DNA of 64,000 nucleotides, from the NCBI GenBank assembly GCA_026713865.1, contig JAPONQ010000078.1, positions 1 through 64,000 of the forward strand, given 5' to 3'. Made by a program: the position numbers and the translations under genes. The DNA comes from Chloroflexota bacterium. GTDB taxonomy: Bacteria > Chloroflexota > Dehalococcoidia > UBA2979. Below the pieces are notes generated by a model. The model had not been told where the DNA came from, made no database searches, and was given only the letters and a program-made list of their open reading frames with translations. Positions 25,780 to 34,941 of the stretch are shown piece by piece; within the stretch, counting starts at the first letter, position 1, and each line of letters opens with the position of its first letter.

Positions 25780-27006
25780 TCAGCCCCGCGGCAGCCCGAG
25801 CCCGCGCGTGGCGATCACGTTGCGCTGGATCTCGTTGCTCCCGGCCGCGATCGTCGAGGAGATGTGGTCGACCGAGCGGTAGGTGTGCACGCCGCCCAGC
25901 GGGGCGTGGGGCGAGCCGGGCCAGAGCGTCGCGTAGAGCCCGAAGGCCTTCATCGCGCTCTGCTGCAGCCCCTGCGAGAGCTCGGATCCGACGATCTTCG
26001 AGATCGAAGCCTCGTAGTTCGGGACGCGCCCGCTCCTCTGGATCGAGATGATGCGGAAGGAGAAGTTGGCGAGGATCTCGGTCTCGAGGTAGCGGCTCGC
26101 GAGCAGCTGGCGAATCGAGTCGAGGCGCCCGAGCCGCGATCGCTCACCTCCCTCGTCGGAGCGGAGATAGGCGAGCAGCTCCTCGACCTCGCGCCGCTGG
26201 GCGACGGCGCCGCCCACGTTCGAGCGCTCGTGGTCGAGCAGCGTCATCGCCACGTACCAGCCGCGGTTCTCCTCGCCGACGCGGTTGGTGACCGGCACCC
26301 GCACGCGCTCGTAGAAGGACTCGTTGGTGCGCCGCTCCCAGGCGGCACTGATGATCGGCCGCACCTCGACGCCGGGGCTGTCGAGCGGCAGCAGCAAAAA
26401 GGAGATGCCGCGGTGCTTCGGCGCCTCGGGGTCGGTGCGCACGATCATGAAGATCCAGTTGGCGACGTGGCCGAGCGAGGTCCAGATCTTCTGGCCGGTG
26501 ACGATGTAGTCGTCGCCGTCGCGCACGGCGCGGGTGGTGAGCGAGGCGAGATCGGAGCCCGCCCCCGGCTCCGAGTAGCCCTGCGCCCAGATCATCTCGC
26601 CGGCGAGCGTCGGCAGCAGGAAGCTCTGCTTCTGCTCCTCGGTGCCGTGGAGCATGATCGTCGGCCCGAGCATCTTGACGCCGGGTCCCCCGACCAGCGG
26701 CGCCTGCGCGTGCGCGAACTCCTGGTTGAGGATGAACTGCTCGATGGCGCTGAGGCCGGCGCCGCCGTACTCGGTCGGCCAGTGCGGCGCGCCCCAGCCG
26801 TGCTCGCCGAGCGCGTCGGCCCACGCCAGCGCGGAGCTCCGCGCCTCCTCGTCCCCGTGCAGCACGTCCCACTGCCACCAGTACTGCGGGCTGACCCCGG
26901 CGGGCCCGCTCTCGCGGTCGCGGTAGAAGCCCGGGAGGCGATCCTCGATCAGCTGCCGCACCTGGCTCCGGAAGGCACTCTCCTCAGCGCTGTCGGCCCA
27001 GTCCAT
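25780..27006 (-). CDS. Acyl-CoA dehydrogenase
   Basis: 408 residues, start ATG 27006. The N-terminal helical domain starts MDWADSAEE. SEPGAGSDLASL lies in the middle beta domain, and the C-terminal bundle ends SNEIQRNVIATRGLGLPR. It oxidises an acyl-CoA to the 2-enoyl-CoA and passes electrons to ETF. It closely resembles the paralogue at 43073 in the beta domain and the last helix and is less like 7603. It lies between a CoA-transferase (24511) and an MFS transporter (27040) on the same strand, suggesting uptake or efflux, activation and oxidation of one compound class. Confidence 0.92.
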   Translation of the reverse strand: MDWADSAEESAFRSQVRQLIEDRLPGFYRDRESGPAGVSPQYWWQWDVLHGDEEARSSALAWADALGEHGWGAPHWPTEYGGAGLSAIEQFILNQEFAHAQAPLVGGPGVKMLGPTIMLHGTEEQKQSFLLPTLAGEMIWAQGYSEPGAGSDLASLTTRAVRDGDDYIVTGQKIWTSLGHVANWIFMIVRTDPEAPKHRGISFLLLPLDSPGVEVRPIISAAWERRTNESFYERVRVPVTNRVGEENRGWYVAMTLLDHERSNVGGAVAQRREVEELLAYLRSDEGGERSRLGRLDSIRQLLASRYLETEILANFSFRIISIQRSGRVPNYEASISKIVGSELSQGLQQSAMKAFGLYATLWPGSPHAPLGGVHTYRSVDHISSTIAAGSNEIQRNVIATRGLGLPRG

Positions 27007-27039
27007 CGTCCTGCTCCCCCGCCTCCCGCCGCGCCGGGC

Positions 27040-28476
27040 TCAGCCGCCCAGCGCGCCCGACCGGCTCCCGCCCGAAAGCGCCCGCGCCGGCACCGCTCCA
27101 CCGACGCCGCGCGTGAGGCGCTCCGCCTCCTCGCTCGAGATGCGCCCCTCGGCGACCAGCCGCGCCGCCTGCGCAGGCGAGAGCGCCGCCTCGCCGAGCG
27201 CCGCGATCTCGAGCCGCCTCAGCGTCGAGCTCACGCCGAAGAAGACTAGCAGCGCGGCGAGCATCACGACCGAGGTGCCGGCGATGGCGGCGAGGGCGCC
27301 GAAGGCGTCGGCGGCGACGGTGACCGGGATCACGCCGAGCGGCATGACGCCGAACGACATCAAGAGCACCGCCATCACGCGGCCCCGCACCTCCTGGTCG
27401 ACGCTCGCCTGGATCACGGTGTTGTTCGTGGTCATGAAGAGCATGCTCCCGGTGTTGGCGAGGGCGAGGAAGATGAGCGCCACGAAGAAGGGGCCGGTCG
27501 CCGAGAAGGCGATCAGGAAGCAGCCCATGATGATGCCGCCGGTGAGCATGATCAGCCCCTTGCGCGGCGCCGAGTCGAGGTTGGCCGCGATCAGCGCGCC
27601 GACGAGGCCCCCCACCCCGGTGCTCCCGGCGAGGATGCCGAGCGCCGTCGCGCTGTCGAAGGGGTCGCCGGCGAAGACCTCCTCGGCGATCACGGGCAGC
27701 AGCTGCTGCACGGGGAAGGAGAAGAGCGGCATCAGGAGCCCGGTCACGATCAGGAGCCGCATCAGGGGCTGCCGGGAGATGTAGGAGAAGCCGCCCAGGA
27801 CCTCGGCGCGCAGATCGGTAATCGGCCCGGTGGCGGCGACCATCCCGTGGCGGGGGAGCTGGAACTCGGAGGCGACGGCGAGCGCGAAGAGCGCGGTCGT
27901 CACCAGGTACACGCCCCCGACGCCGAGCGGCGCGATCAGGAGGCCCGCCGCCGCCGGGCCGAAGATGCGCGTCAGGTTCATCCCGCCCATCTGCAGCGAG
28001 ATCGCGTTCATCAGCCGGTGCTGCGGCACGAGCTGCGGGACCATCGCCTGCCGCGCCGGCATGTTGACGGCGAAGACGGCGCCGGTCCCGAGCGCCCCGG
28101 CGACGAGGTGCCAGTACTCGATCCAGCCGAAGATCACGAGCACCGCCACGACCAGGTCGGAGGCGGCGGCGAGGCTCTGGGTCACGATCAGCAGGCGCCG
28201 CTTGTCGACGCGGTCGGCGACGACGCCGCCGATGGGCGCCACGACCAGCATGGGGAGCGCGATCGCCACCGCGATGGCGGCGAGCGAGACCGCCTTGCCC
28301 GTCAGGTCGAAGGCGAGGTAGCCGCGCAGGATGAAGTTCATCTGCATCGCGAGGAAGAAGGCGCTGTTGCCGGCGAAGAACCAGGCGAAGTCGCGCTCCG
28401 AGAAGGCCGCGAACATGCGCATGCGGCCCCCCGAGCGGGGGCCGCGCGGCATCATCCCGGGGGGCGCGCCCATCAT
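27040..28476 (-). CDS. MFS transporter (EntS/MFS_3 drug-efflux type)
   Basis: 478 residues with 12 predicted membrane helices. The first helix begins after a Phe-Ser-Glu-Arg-Asp-Phe-Ala-Trp-Phe start, and the cytoplasmic loop 2-3 motif reads GGVVADRVDKRR. The style resembles the enterobactin exporter EntS and macrolide efflux proteins. A short hydrophilic C-terminal segment, LSPAQAARLVAEGRISSEE, resembles a SHOCT-like helical hairpin. AGGAGAGG lies eight bases before ATG 28476. It is paralogous to the transporter at 47111 (both have an IEYWHL segment). Substrate unknown; efflux is more likely than uptake. Confidence 0.9.
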   Translation of the reverse strand: MMGAPPGMMPRGPRSGGRMRMFAAFSERDFAWFFAGNSAFFLAMQMNFILRGYLAFDLTGKAVSLAAIAVAIALPMLVVAPIGGVVADRVDKRRLLIVTQSLAAASDLVVAVLVIFGWIEYWHLVAGALGTGAVFAVNMPARQAMVPQLVPQHRLMNAISLQMGGMNLTRIFGPAAAGLLIAPLGVGGVYLVTTALFALAVASEFQLPRHGMVAATGPITDLRAEVLGGFSYISRQPLMRLLIVTGLLMPLFSFPVQQLLPVIAEEVFAGDPFDSATALGILAGSTGVGGLVGALIAANLDSAPRKGLIMLTGGIIMGCFLIAFSATGPFFVALIFLALANTGSMLFMTTNNTVIQASVDQEVRGRVMAVLLMSFGVMPLGVIPVTVAADAFGALAAIAGTSVVMLAALLVFFGVSSTLRRLEIAALGEAALSPAQAARLVAEGRISSEEAERLTRGVGGAVPARALSGGSRSGALGG

Positions 28477-28572
28477 GGCGCTGGCCTCTCCTGCGCCGGC
28501 TGACCGTGCCGCCGCGGGAGCCGCGGCGATACCCTGACGTCAACGGTAGAGTTCAGCATACAGCCGACTGCG

Positions 28573-28588
28573 GCGGGCGTCCGCCCGC
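28573..28588. terminator. Short GC hairpin after a CoA-transferase gene
   Basis: GCGGGC (28573-28578), loop GTCC, GCCCGC (28583-28588). It lies ten bases past the stop of the minus-strand CoA-transferase at 28598 and upstream of the next minus-strand gene. It could end or weaken transcription there. The stem is only six base pairs and no T run follows. Confidence 0.3.
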
Positions 28589-28597
28589 AGCGGCGCA

Positions 28598-29839
28598 CTA
28601 CTGGTAGTGGTCGCCGAGGGCTCCCGCCTCCCGGAGCTCCTCTACCTCGGCCGGGCTGAAGCCGAGCTCGCCCAGCACCTCGTCGTTGTGCTCGCCGACG
28701 AGCGCGGTCGGCCGCTCCCAGGCGGGCGCATCGGGCTCGATGCGCCAGAGGAAGCCGCCCATCGCAACCGGTCCCGTCCACCGGTGGCTGATGGTCTCGA
28801 TCCAGCCCCGGGCACGCAGCTGCGAAGACTCGGCAATCTGGGCGGAGTGGACGACGCGCGCGCCGACGGCGCCGGCCTGCTGGACGGCGTCGGCGAGCTC
28901 GTCGCCCGGGCGCCGGCGGGTCGCGGCCGCCAGCGCCCGGTCGACGGCCTCGCGGCGGCGCAGCCGCCCGGGCACGGTGGCCCACTCGTGGCCCTCCTGT
29001 GCCCACTCGGGGTGCCCGAGGGCGGAGGCGAGCGCTGCCCACTCGCGGTCGTCGCGGGCGACGAGCGCCACCCACTCGTCCTCGCCGGCGGCCGGGTAGA
29101 GGCCGTGCGGCACGACGGTCGGCTCGGCGTTGCCGGTCCGGGGCGGGAGGCGGCGGTTGAGCTCCCACTCGCCGAGCAGGCCCGGGAACTGCCACACCAG
29201 CCCCTCCCACTGCGAGAGGTCGACGAAGAGTCCCTTCCCCGCCAGGTCGCGGAGCTCGAGCGCGGTGAGGGCGGCGAAGAAGAGCGTCTGCGAGCCCGTC
29301 GCGTCGGAGTGCACCGTCGGCGTCACGTCCTCGAAGGGACCGTCGGGATGGCCACGGACCGCCATGTAGCCGCTGCTCGCGTCGAGCGCGCTCCCGAGCG
29401 CGGAGCGCCCGACGTAGGGCCCGGCCGATCCCCAGCCGGCGAGCGAGATCATCACCAGGCGCGGGTTCAGGGCGCGGAGCTGCTCCCAGCCGAAGCCGAG
29501 CTGCTCGAGCTTGCCGGCGGAGTAGCCCTCCAGGAAGAGGTCGGCGCCGGAGACCAGGCGCCTCAGCACCTCCGCCCCGCCCGGCGTCCGCACGTCGAGC
29601 GCGACGTTGCGCTTGTTGCGGTTCCCCTGGTGGTGCAGCGCGTCCCGCTCGTAGACCGGCCCCTCGCCTGGCATCGTCGCCGCGCGGGGGGCGACCGGAC
29701 GCGTCATCGAGTGCCGCGGGTAGGACTCCACCTTGACCACGTCGGCGCCGAGGTCCCCCATCATCGAGGCGCAGACGGGGCCGACCCAGGCCTCGGTCAT
29801 CTCGACCACGCGCAGGCCGGCCAGCGCCCGGTTCGCCAT
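28598..29839 (-). CDS. Type III CoA-transferase, Asp-containing partner
   Basis: 413 residues. It has LGADVVKVES (30-39) and the catalytic Asp179 in HSDATG. The Val-Gly-Glu-His-Asn-Asp-Glu-Val-Leu C-terminal motif is conserved. It starts two bases after the stop of another family member (29842) whose Asp position is Gly, so the two are surely co-translated and may form one heteromeric enzyme, as described for benzylsuccinate CoA-transferase BbsE/BbsF. It moves CoA between two acids; which acids is unknown. Confidence 0.9.
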   Translation of the reverse strand: MANRALAGLRVVEMTEAWVGPVCASMMGDLGADVVKVESYPRHSMTRPVAPRAATMPGEGPVYERDALHHQGNRNKRNVALDVRTPGGAEVLRRLVSGADLFLEGYSAGKLEQLGFGWEQLRALNPRLVMISLAGWGSAGPYVGRSALGSALDASSGYMAVRGHPDGPFEDVTPTVHSDATGSQTLFFAALTALELRDLAGKGLFVDLSQWEGLVWQFPGLLGEWELNRRLPPRTGNAEPTVVPHGLYPAAGEDEWVALVARDDREWAALASALGHPEWAQEGHEWATVPGRLRRREAVDRALAAATRRRPGDELADAVQQAGAVGARVVHSAQIAESSQLRARGWIETISHRWTGPVAMGGFLWRIEPDAPAWERPTALVGEHNDEVLGELGFSPAEVEELREAGALGDHYQ

Positions 29840-29841
29840 CT

Positions 29842-31023
29842 CTACGCCCCCGCCGCCACGCCCGCCCGCGCGAGCGCCTGCCGCTCGCCCGTCGTGTAGC
29901 CGAGCTCCTCCAGGATCTCGTCGGTGTGCTCGCCGAGCCGCGGGGAGGGGCGCGCGCGCCAGCCGGCGTCCTCCTCGCTACCGACCCCCCCGAGCCGGAA
30001 GGGCGCTCCCGCCACGTGCACCGCGCCCACGCCGGGCTGCTCCACCGTGGCGAAGGAGCCCCGGGCGAGCGCCTGCGGGTCCTCGAGGATCTCCGAGACG
30101 TCGAGCACCGGGGCGCACATCACGCCCGCAGCCTGCAGCTCGTCGAAGGTCTCGCGCTTGGTGTGGGAGGCGAGGTAGTCGTGAAGCCGTCTCGCGGTCT
30201 CCGGCCAGTCGTACCCGGCCTCGCCGGGGGCCGCCGTCCCGAGGAAGCGGCAGAGCCGGGCGCCCCAGGGCTCCGTCAGGCCGAGGATCACGTAACCGTC
30301 CCCGCAGCGGAAGGTGCCGGTGACCGGCGCCTGCCCGGGCGCCGGCCGGGCGTAGAGCCGCTCGACCCCGGTGAAGGCCCAGTTCACGAAGGCGGTGTCG
30401 ACGTTGCCGAGCACCGCCTCCACGCAGGCGACGTCGACGTCCTGGCGCAGCCCCTCGCGCCGTCGCGCGCGCCAGGCCGCGAGCCCGATCGCCCCCGCCG
30501 TGTGCCCGGCCTGCACGAGCGCGGCCTGCGGCCCCCGCCGCAGCGGCTCGCGCCCCGGCAGCCCCTGCCGCTGCATGCGCGTGCTCCACGCCATCAGCGA
30601 GAGATCGACCTCGCGGCGGGAGGCGTAGGGGCCGTCGAGCCCGTGCGGGGTGAGCCAGACCGTGGCGGGCCCGGAGCGGGGATCGATCAGCGCGCGCAGC
30701 CGCGGCACCTCCGCCGGCGGAAGCTCCCCCAGCACCAGCTCGGCGGTGCGGAAGAGGCGCGTCAGCACCTCGCGCCCGGAGGGCGTGTCCAGGTCGAGAA
30801 CGAGGGATCGCTTCCCCGTCGCGAAGGCGAGGTGGAAGGCGCCGTGGTCGGGGTGCGGCCGGTCGCCGGGGAAGGGGGGCTGCCGCCTGAGCTCGCCGCC
30901 CCCGGGCGGCTCGACGGCGATCACGTCCGCCCCGAAGTCGGCGAAGCTCTTCGAGGCGGCACCTCCGCCGATGCCGCCCCCGAGCTCCACCACGCGCGTC
31001 CCGGCGAGCGGCTGCTCCACCAT
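29842..31023 (-). CDS. Type III CoA-transferase homologue, catalytic Asp replaced by Gly
   Basis: 393 residues from ATG 31023, which follows GCGGAGG at three bases; a longer reading to 31122 lacks a site. The fold is clear (FGADVIAVEPPGGG, 30-43; a TPHGLDGPYA strand; LGEHTDEIL near the end). The residue that aligns with the catalytic aspartate is Gly173 in QAGHTAG. It is therefore unlikely to form an aspartyl-CoA intermediate by itself. The next gene, two bases downstream, keeps its Asp, so this protein may be the non-catalytic half of a heterodimer. It may alternatively use another residue. Confidence 0.87.
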   Translation of the reverse strand: MVEQPLAGTRVVELGGGIGGGAASKSFADFGADVIAVEPPGGGELRRQPPFPGDRPHPDHGAFHLAFATGKRSLVLDLDTPSGREVLTRLFRTAELVLGELPPAEVPRLRALIDPRSGPATVWLTPHGLDGPYASRREVDLSLMAWSTRMQRQGLPGREPLRRGPQAALVQAGHTAGAIGLAAWRARRREGLRQDVDVACVEAVLGNVDTAFVNWAFTGVERLYARPAPGQAPVTGTFRCGDGYVILGLTEPWGARLCRFLGTAAPGEAGYDWPETARRLHDYLASHTKRETFDELQAAGVMCAPVLDVSEILEDPQALARGSFATVEQPGVGAVHVAGAPFRLGGVGSEEDAGWRARPSPRLGEHTDEILEELGYTTGERQALARAGVAAGA

Positions 31024-31151
31024 GTGCCTCCGCACGGCCGCGCGCCGGGGCCGCGCGCCGGGCTCCCGGCTGGCGTCCCCGGTCGGCGGGGCCGTATCTT
31101 CGCACACGGCGCCCCCTCCCATGCGGGGCGCGCCGGGGGGTCGGAGGCGCG

Positions 31152-32252
31152 GTGGGCGAGCGGCCGCTGCGCGCGGGGCTCATAGGCGCGAGCGCCGAGG
31201 GCCGCTGGGGCGCGCTCGCGCACGTCCCGGCGCTTCAGGCGCTCCCCGAGTACGAGCTCCGCGCCGTCTGCGCGACCAGGCCGGAGACGGCGCGCGCCTC
31301 GCAGCGCGCGTACGGCGTCCCCCTCGCCTTCCACGATCACCGCGAGCTGGCCGTGCACCCGGAGATCGACGTCGTGGTGGTGGCGGTGCGCGTGCCGCAC
31401 CACGCCGAGCTCACGCACGCCGCCGTCTCGGCCGGCAAGCACGTCGTGACGGAGTGGCCGCTCGCCCGCGACTCCGCTGAGGCGCGGGGCATGCTCGAGG
31501 CGGCCGAGGCCGCGGGCGTGCGCCACGCGGTCGGGCTGCAGGCCCGGACGGGCCCCGCCGTGCTCGCCCTTCGCGAGCTCGTCGCCCAGGGCTTCGTCGG
31601 GGATCCGCTCTCCGCCTCCGTCCGCCACGTCGCACCCTTCGCCGGCGGCGGGGGCCGCACGAGCGGCGGGGCGTGGGGGGCGAGCCGCGCGAACGGCGCG
31701 ACGATGCTCTCGATCCGGACCGGCCACGACTTCGACATGCTCCGCTTCTGCCTGGGCGAGCCGAGGCGGCTCTCCGCCCGCGTGCGGACGCTCCGGCCCT
31801 GGCGGCTCGCCGACAGCGGCGAGGAGCTGGAGACCGACGCGCCGGACTCCATACAGGTCGCCGCCGAGCTCGAGGGGGGCGTCACCGCCTCGCTTCACAT
31901 CGGCGGCCACCCCTCGCCGCAGACCGGCTGGCGGATGGAGCTCCACGGCACGGAGGGGACGCTCGTCGCCGAGACGCCCGGGCTCGTGCAGTGGGGCGCG
32001 ATCCGGATCGCCGGCGCGCGCAGCGGCGGGGAGCTGCGCGAGCTGCCGGTCGCGGGCCGCCACCACTGGGTCCCCCGCTCCGTCCCGGCCGGCGAGCCCT
32101 ACAACACGGCGCAGCTCTTGCGCCGCTTCGCCCGCGCGGTGTACGAGGGGCACGAGATGGATCCCGACTTCCGGACGGCGCTCGAGGTCCACGAGCTGCT
32201 CGACGCCGTCCAGCGCGCATCCGACGAGGGGCGGGAGGTCGCGCTCGGCTGA
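31152..32252 (+). CDS. Gfo/Idh/MocA-family oxidoreductase
   Basis: 366 residues. The N-terminal Rossmann half starts Arg-Ala-Gly-Leu-Ile-Gly-Ala-Ser-Ala-Glu-Gly and contains a VAVRVPHHAEL strand and a GKHVVTEWPLA segment, where the conserved Glu-Lys-Pro of the family has become Glu-Trp-Pro. The second half is the dimerisation beta-sheet with TGHDFDML, which supplies the candidate catalytic Asp/His pair. It should oxidise a sugar, inositol-like polyol or related alcohol with NAD(P). GTG 31152 follows GGAGG. It is the first of three plus-strand genes with a binding-protein homologue and an alcohol dehydrogenase. Confidence 0.87.
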   Translation: MGERPLRAGLIGASAEGRWGALAHVPALQALPEYELRAVCATRPETARASQRAYGVPLAFHDHRELAVHPEIDVVVVAVRVPHHAELTHAAVSAGKHVVTEWPLARDSAEARGMLEAAEAAGVRHAVGLQARTGPAVLALRELVAQGFVGDPLSASVRHVAPFAGGGGRTSGGAWGASRANGATMLSIRTGHDFDMLRFCLGEPRRLSARVRTLRPWRLADSGEELETDAPDSIQVAAELEGGVTASLHIGGHPSPQTGWRMELHGTEGTLVAETPGLVQWGAIRIAGARSGGELRELPVAGRHHWVPRSVPAGEPYNTAQLLRRFARAVYEGHEMDPDFRTALEVHELLDAVQRASDEGREVALG

Positions 32253-32273
32253 GCGGGCGAGGGGAGGCAACCG

Positions 32274-33851
32274 GTGGCGCACACGGGGGCGGGCGGTCCC
32301 GCCGAGGACGCCGGCACGCTGGTGGTGGCCGCGCAGGCGCTGCCGCTCACCTTCGACCCGGACGACTTCCTCCCCGACCACCCGGCGGAGGACTCCGACG
32401 TCGCGATCCAGCTCTTCGACCGGCTCCTCACCTACGAGGACGGCGACGACGGGACGGGCCGCAGCCAGGACCTCGGCCGGCTGCGGGGCGAGCTCGCCGA
32501 GAGCTGGGAGGTGGAGGACGGCGGGAGGCGGCACCTGCTGCGCCTGCGCCCCGTGCGCTCCGAGCACGGCCACGCGCTCGGCGCGGAGGACGTGGCCTGG
32601 AGCTGGCGCCGGGGCATCGAGCGCCGGCAGGTCGGGCGCTGGGTCGCCTTCATGGGCTCGGTGCCTCGCCGCTGGCGGCCCGGGTGCGAGGTGCGCGCCC
32701 GGGACGATGCGACCGTCGAGTTCACGCTGGAGAAGCCGAACCGGCTCTTCCCGCACCTGCTGACGATGCAGGTGCCGCCCGTCATCGACCGCCGGGCCGC
32801 GGAGCCCAACGCCACAGAGAGCGATCCGACCGCCGGCTCCTGGCTGCGCGAGGTGGCGGCGGGCTACGGCCCCTACGCCGTCGCCGGGCGCAGCGAGCGC
32901 GAGCTCGTGCTCGAGGCCCGCGACGACCGCGGGCTCCCGCCGCCTCCGCTCCGGCGCATCGTCTACCGGCTGCTCGGCGAGGGGCGCAGCCGCGTCGACG
33001 CGCTCATCGACGGGGAGGTCGATCTCCTCTTCGAGCCGACGGCTCAGGAGCAGCGCCGTCTCGCCGCGTCGGCGGCGCCGGGCGGTCCGGTCGAGCTCTT
33101 CCGGGCGCGCGGCAACGCCCACGTCGCGCTGCAGATGGACGCCCGGCGCGCGCCCTTCGACGACCTCGAGGTCAGGCGCGCGCTCGCCCTCGCCGTCCCC
33201 TACGGGGAGATCGTGGAGGAGGTCTACGGCGACGCGGCGCGGCCGTGGCGCGGCGTCGTTCCCGACACCCACAACGGCTACGTGGAGGCGGTCGCGATCC
33301 GCGAGGATCCCGAGGCCGGCCGCGCCGCGCTGGCGCGCTCGGGGCGCCGTTCGCTCTCCGCCGAGCTCTACTGCGACGCCTCGGCCCCCGACCTGGTCGC
33401 GGTCGCCGAGCGCATCGCCTCGGCGGCCGGGCGATCGGGCATCGAGCTCGACGTGCGGCCGCTGGCCACGGGCGACTTCAAGTCGCGGCAGGTCGCCTTC
33501 GAGATGCCGCTCGCCGTCGACCGCGACGGCCACCGCTGCAACGAGATCGGCTACGGCCTCCCGCACGACTTCGGCGACCGCCGCCACGGCATCACCAACT
33601 GGGTGCAGTACGCAAACGCCGACGTCGACGCGCTGATAGAGCGCGCCGAGGAGGAGGGCGATGCGGCCGCGCGCCTTCAGCTCTTCGAGCGCGCGCAGCA
33701 CCTCGTCGCGGCCGACGTGCCGTGGGCCTTCCTCGCGCAGCCCTACTTCTGCGTGGCGCACCGCCGCGGCCTCTCGGGCCTCTCCTGGCACTCGCGCCTG
33801 GGCGGCCACCCGCGCTACGCCGATCTCTCCTGGGCGAACGGGGCGCCCTGA
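32274..33851 (+). CDS. SBP family 5 (peptide-binding-protein-like) protein without an export signal
   Basis: 525 residues with the family-5 solute-binding fold. It opens with a LVVAAQALPLTFDPDDF strand. A Gly-Ala-Glu-Asp-Val-Ala-Trp-Ser-Trp segment matches the usual Thr-Ala-x-Asp-Val-x-Phe-Ser motif, and the C-terminal region has the Trp-Val-Gln-Tyr-x-Asn-x-x-Val-Asp repeat. Unlike the homologue at 1541 there is no signal peptide, no lipobox and no Arg-Arg; the N-terminus is hydrophilic. It is placed 21 bp after an oxidoreductase gene and 37 bp before an alcohol dehydrogenase gene, with no permease. It is either cytoplasmic, like the SgrR C-terminal domain, or has lost its leader. Confidence 0.8.
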   Translation: MAHTGAGGPAEDAGTLVVAAQALPLTFDPDDFLPDHPAEDSDVAIQLFDRLLTYEDGDDGTGRSQDLGRLRGELAESWEVEDGGRRHLLRLRPVRSEHGHALGAEDVAWSWRRGIERRQVGRWVAFMGSVPRRWRPGCEVRARDDATVEFTLEKPNRLFPHLLTMQVPPVIDRRAAEPNATESDPTAGSWLREVAAGYGPYAVAGRSERELVLEARDDRGLPPPPLRRIVYRLLGEGRSRVDALIDGEVDLLFEPTAQEQRRLAASAAPGGPVELFRARGNAHVALQMDARRAPFDDLEVRRALALAVPYGEIVEEVYGDAARPWRGVVPDTHNGYVEAVAIREDPEAGRAALARSGRRSLSAELYCDASAPDLVAVAERIASAAGRSGIELDVRPLATGDFKSRQVAFEMPLAVDRDGHRCNEIGYGLPHDFGDRRHGITNWVQYANADVDALIERAEEEGDAAARLQLFERAQHLVAADVPWAFLAQPYFCVAHRRGLSGLSWHSRLGGHPRYADLSWANGAP

Positions 33852-33888
33852 GCGGCGAGGGGCCCGGCCCGGAGCGGGAGGCGGTTCA

Positions 33889-34878
33889 GTGCGCGCGCAG
33901 CTGCTCGAGCGGCCGGGGCCGGGCGCCGTGCTCGCGGCGGCGGAGCTCCCCGATCCCGCTCCCGCCCCCGACGAGCTGCTGCTGCGCGTCGAGGCCTGCG
34001 GCGTCTGCCGCACCGACCTCCAGCTCGCGCGCGGCGACCTCGCCCCCCGCCGGCTCCCGGTGGTGCCCGGCCACCAGGTCGTCGGCACGGTGGAGGCGGC
34101 GGGGGCGGAGGCCCCCGGGTGGCGCGCCGGCGAGCGGGCGGGCGTCACCTGGCTCGGGGGCTCCTGCGGTCGCTGCCGGCTCTGCGGGAGCGGTCGCGAG
34201 AACCTCTGCGAGCTCGCCGTCTTCACCGGCTGGGACCGCGACGGCGGCTTCGCGGAGCGGATGCTGGTGCGCGCCAGGCAGGCGGTGCGCCTCCCCGCCG
34301 GCTTCGGGGCCGTGGAGGCGGCGCCGCTCCTCTGCGGCGGCGTCATCGGCTACCGGGCGCTTCGCCTCGCCGGGCTCGAGGCCGGGCAGAGGCTCGGGCT
34401 CTACGGCTTCGGGGCCTCGGCGCTGCTCACGATCCAGGTGGCGCGCCACCGGGGGCTCGACGTCCACGTCGCCACGCGCTCTGCGCGCGGGCGCGAGCGC
34501 GCGCGCGAGCTGGGGGCGGGCTCGGCGGGCGGCTACGACGAGCCGCCGCCGGGGCCCCTCGACGCGGCGATCACGTTCGCGCCGGCGGGCGAGGTCGTGA
34601 TCGCCGCGCTCTCGGCGCTCGCGCCCGCGGGGAGCGTCGTCATAAACGCCATCCACCTCGACCGCGTGCCGGAGTTCCCCTACCGCCTGCTCTGGGGGGA
34701 GCGCTCGCTGCGCTCGGTCGCGAACGTGACCTCCGAGGACGCGCGCGAGTTCCTGGAGCTGGCGGCGGAGATCCCGGTGCGCACGGCGGTCGAGGAGCAC
34801 CCGCTCGCCGAGGCGAACCTCGCGCTCGCGCGCCTGGAACGGGGCGAGGTCGGCGGGGCGGCGGTGCTCGTTCCCTGA
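33889..34878 (+). CDS. Zinc-dependent alcohol dehydrogenase
   Basis: 329 residues of the medium-chain dehydrogenase family. Catalytic zinc ligands are in ACGVCRTD and PGHQ. A structural-zinc set of four cysteines is in GGSCGRCRLCGSGRENLC. The second half is the NAD(P) Rossmann domain (GLYGFGASALL). The TGWDRDGGFAE and APLLCGGVIGYRAL segments are those of the TIGR02822-type subfamily. The usual Glu after Gly-His is Gln here. GTG 33889 is preceded by GGGAGG at seven bases. It closes the three-gene set that starts with the Gfo/Idh/MocA protein. Confidence 0.9.
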   Translation: MRAQLLERPGPGAVLAAAELPDPAPAPDELLLRVEACGVCRTDLQLARGDLAPRRLPVVPGHQVVGTVEAAGAEAPGWRAGERAGVTWLGGSCGRCRLCGSGRENLCELAVFTGWDRDGGFAERMLVRARQAVRLPAGFGAVEAAPLLCGGVIGYRALRLAGLEAGQRLGLYGFGASALLTIQVARHRGLDVHVATRSARGRERARELGAGSAGGYDEPPPGPLDAAITFAPAGEVVIAALSALAPAGSVVINAIHLDRVPEFPYRLLWGERSLRSVANVTSEDAREFLELAAEIPVRTAVEEHPLAEANLALARLERGEVGGAAVLVP

Positions 34879-34941
34879 GCCGGGGATCCGCCCCGCGCGC
34901 CCGCTGGCGGCGGCCGGAGGCGGGCGCTACGCTCGCCGCCC

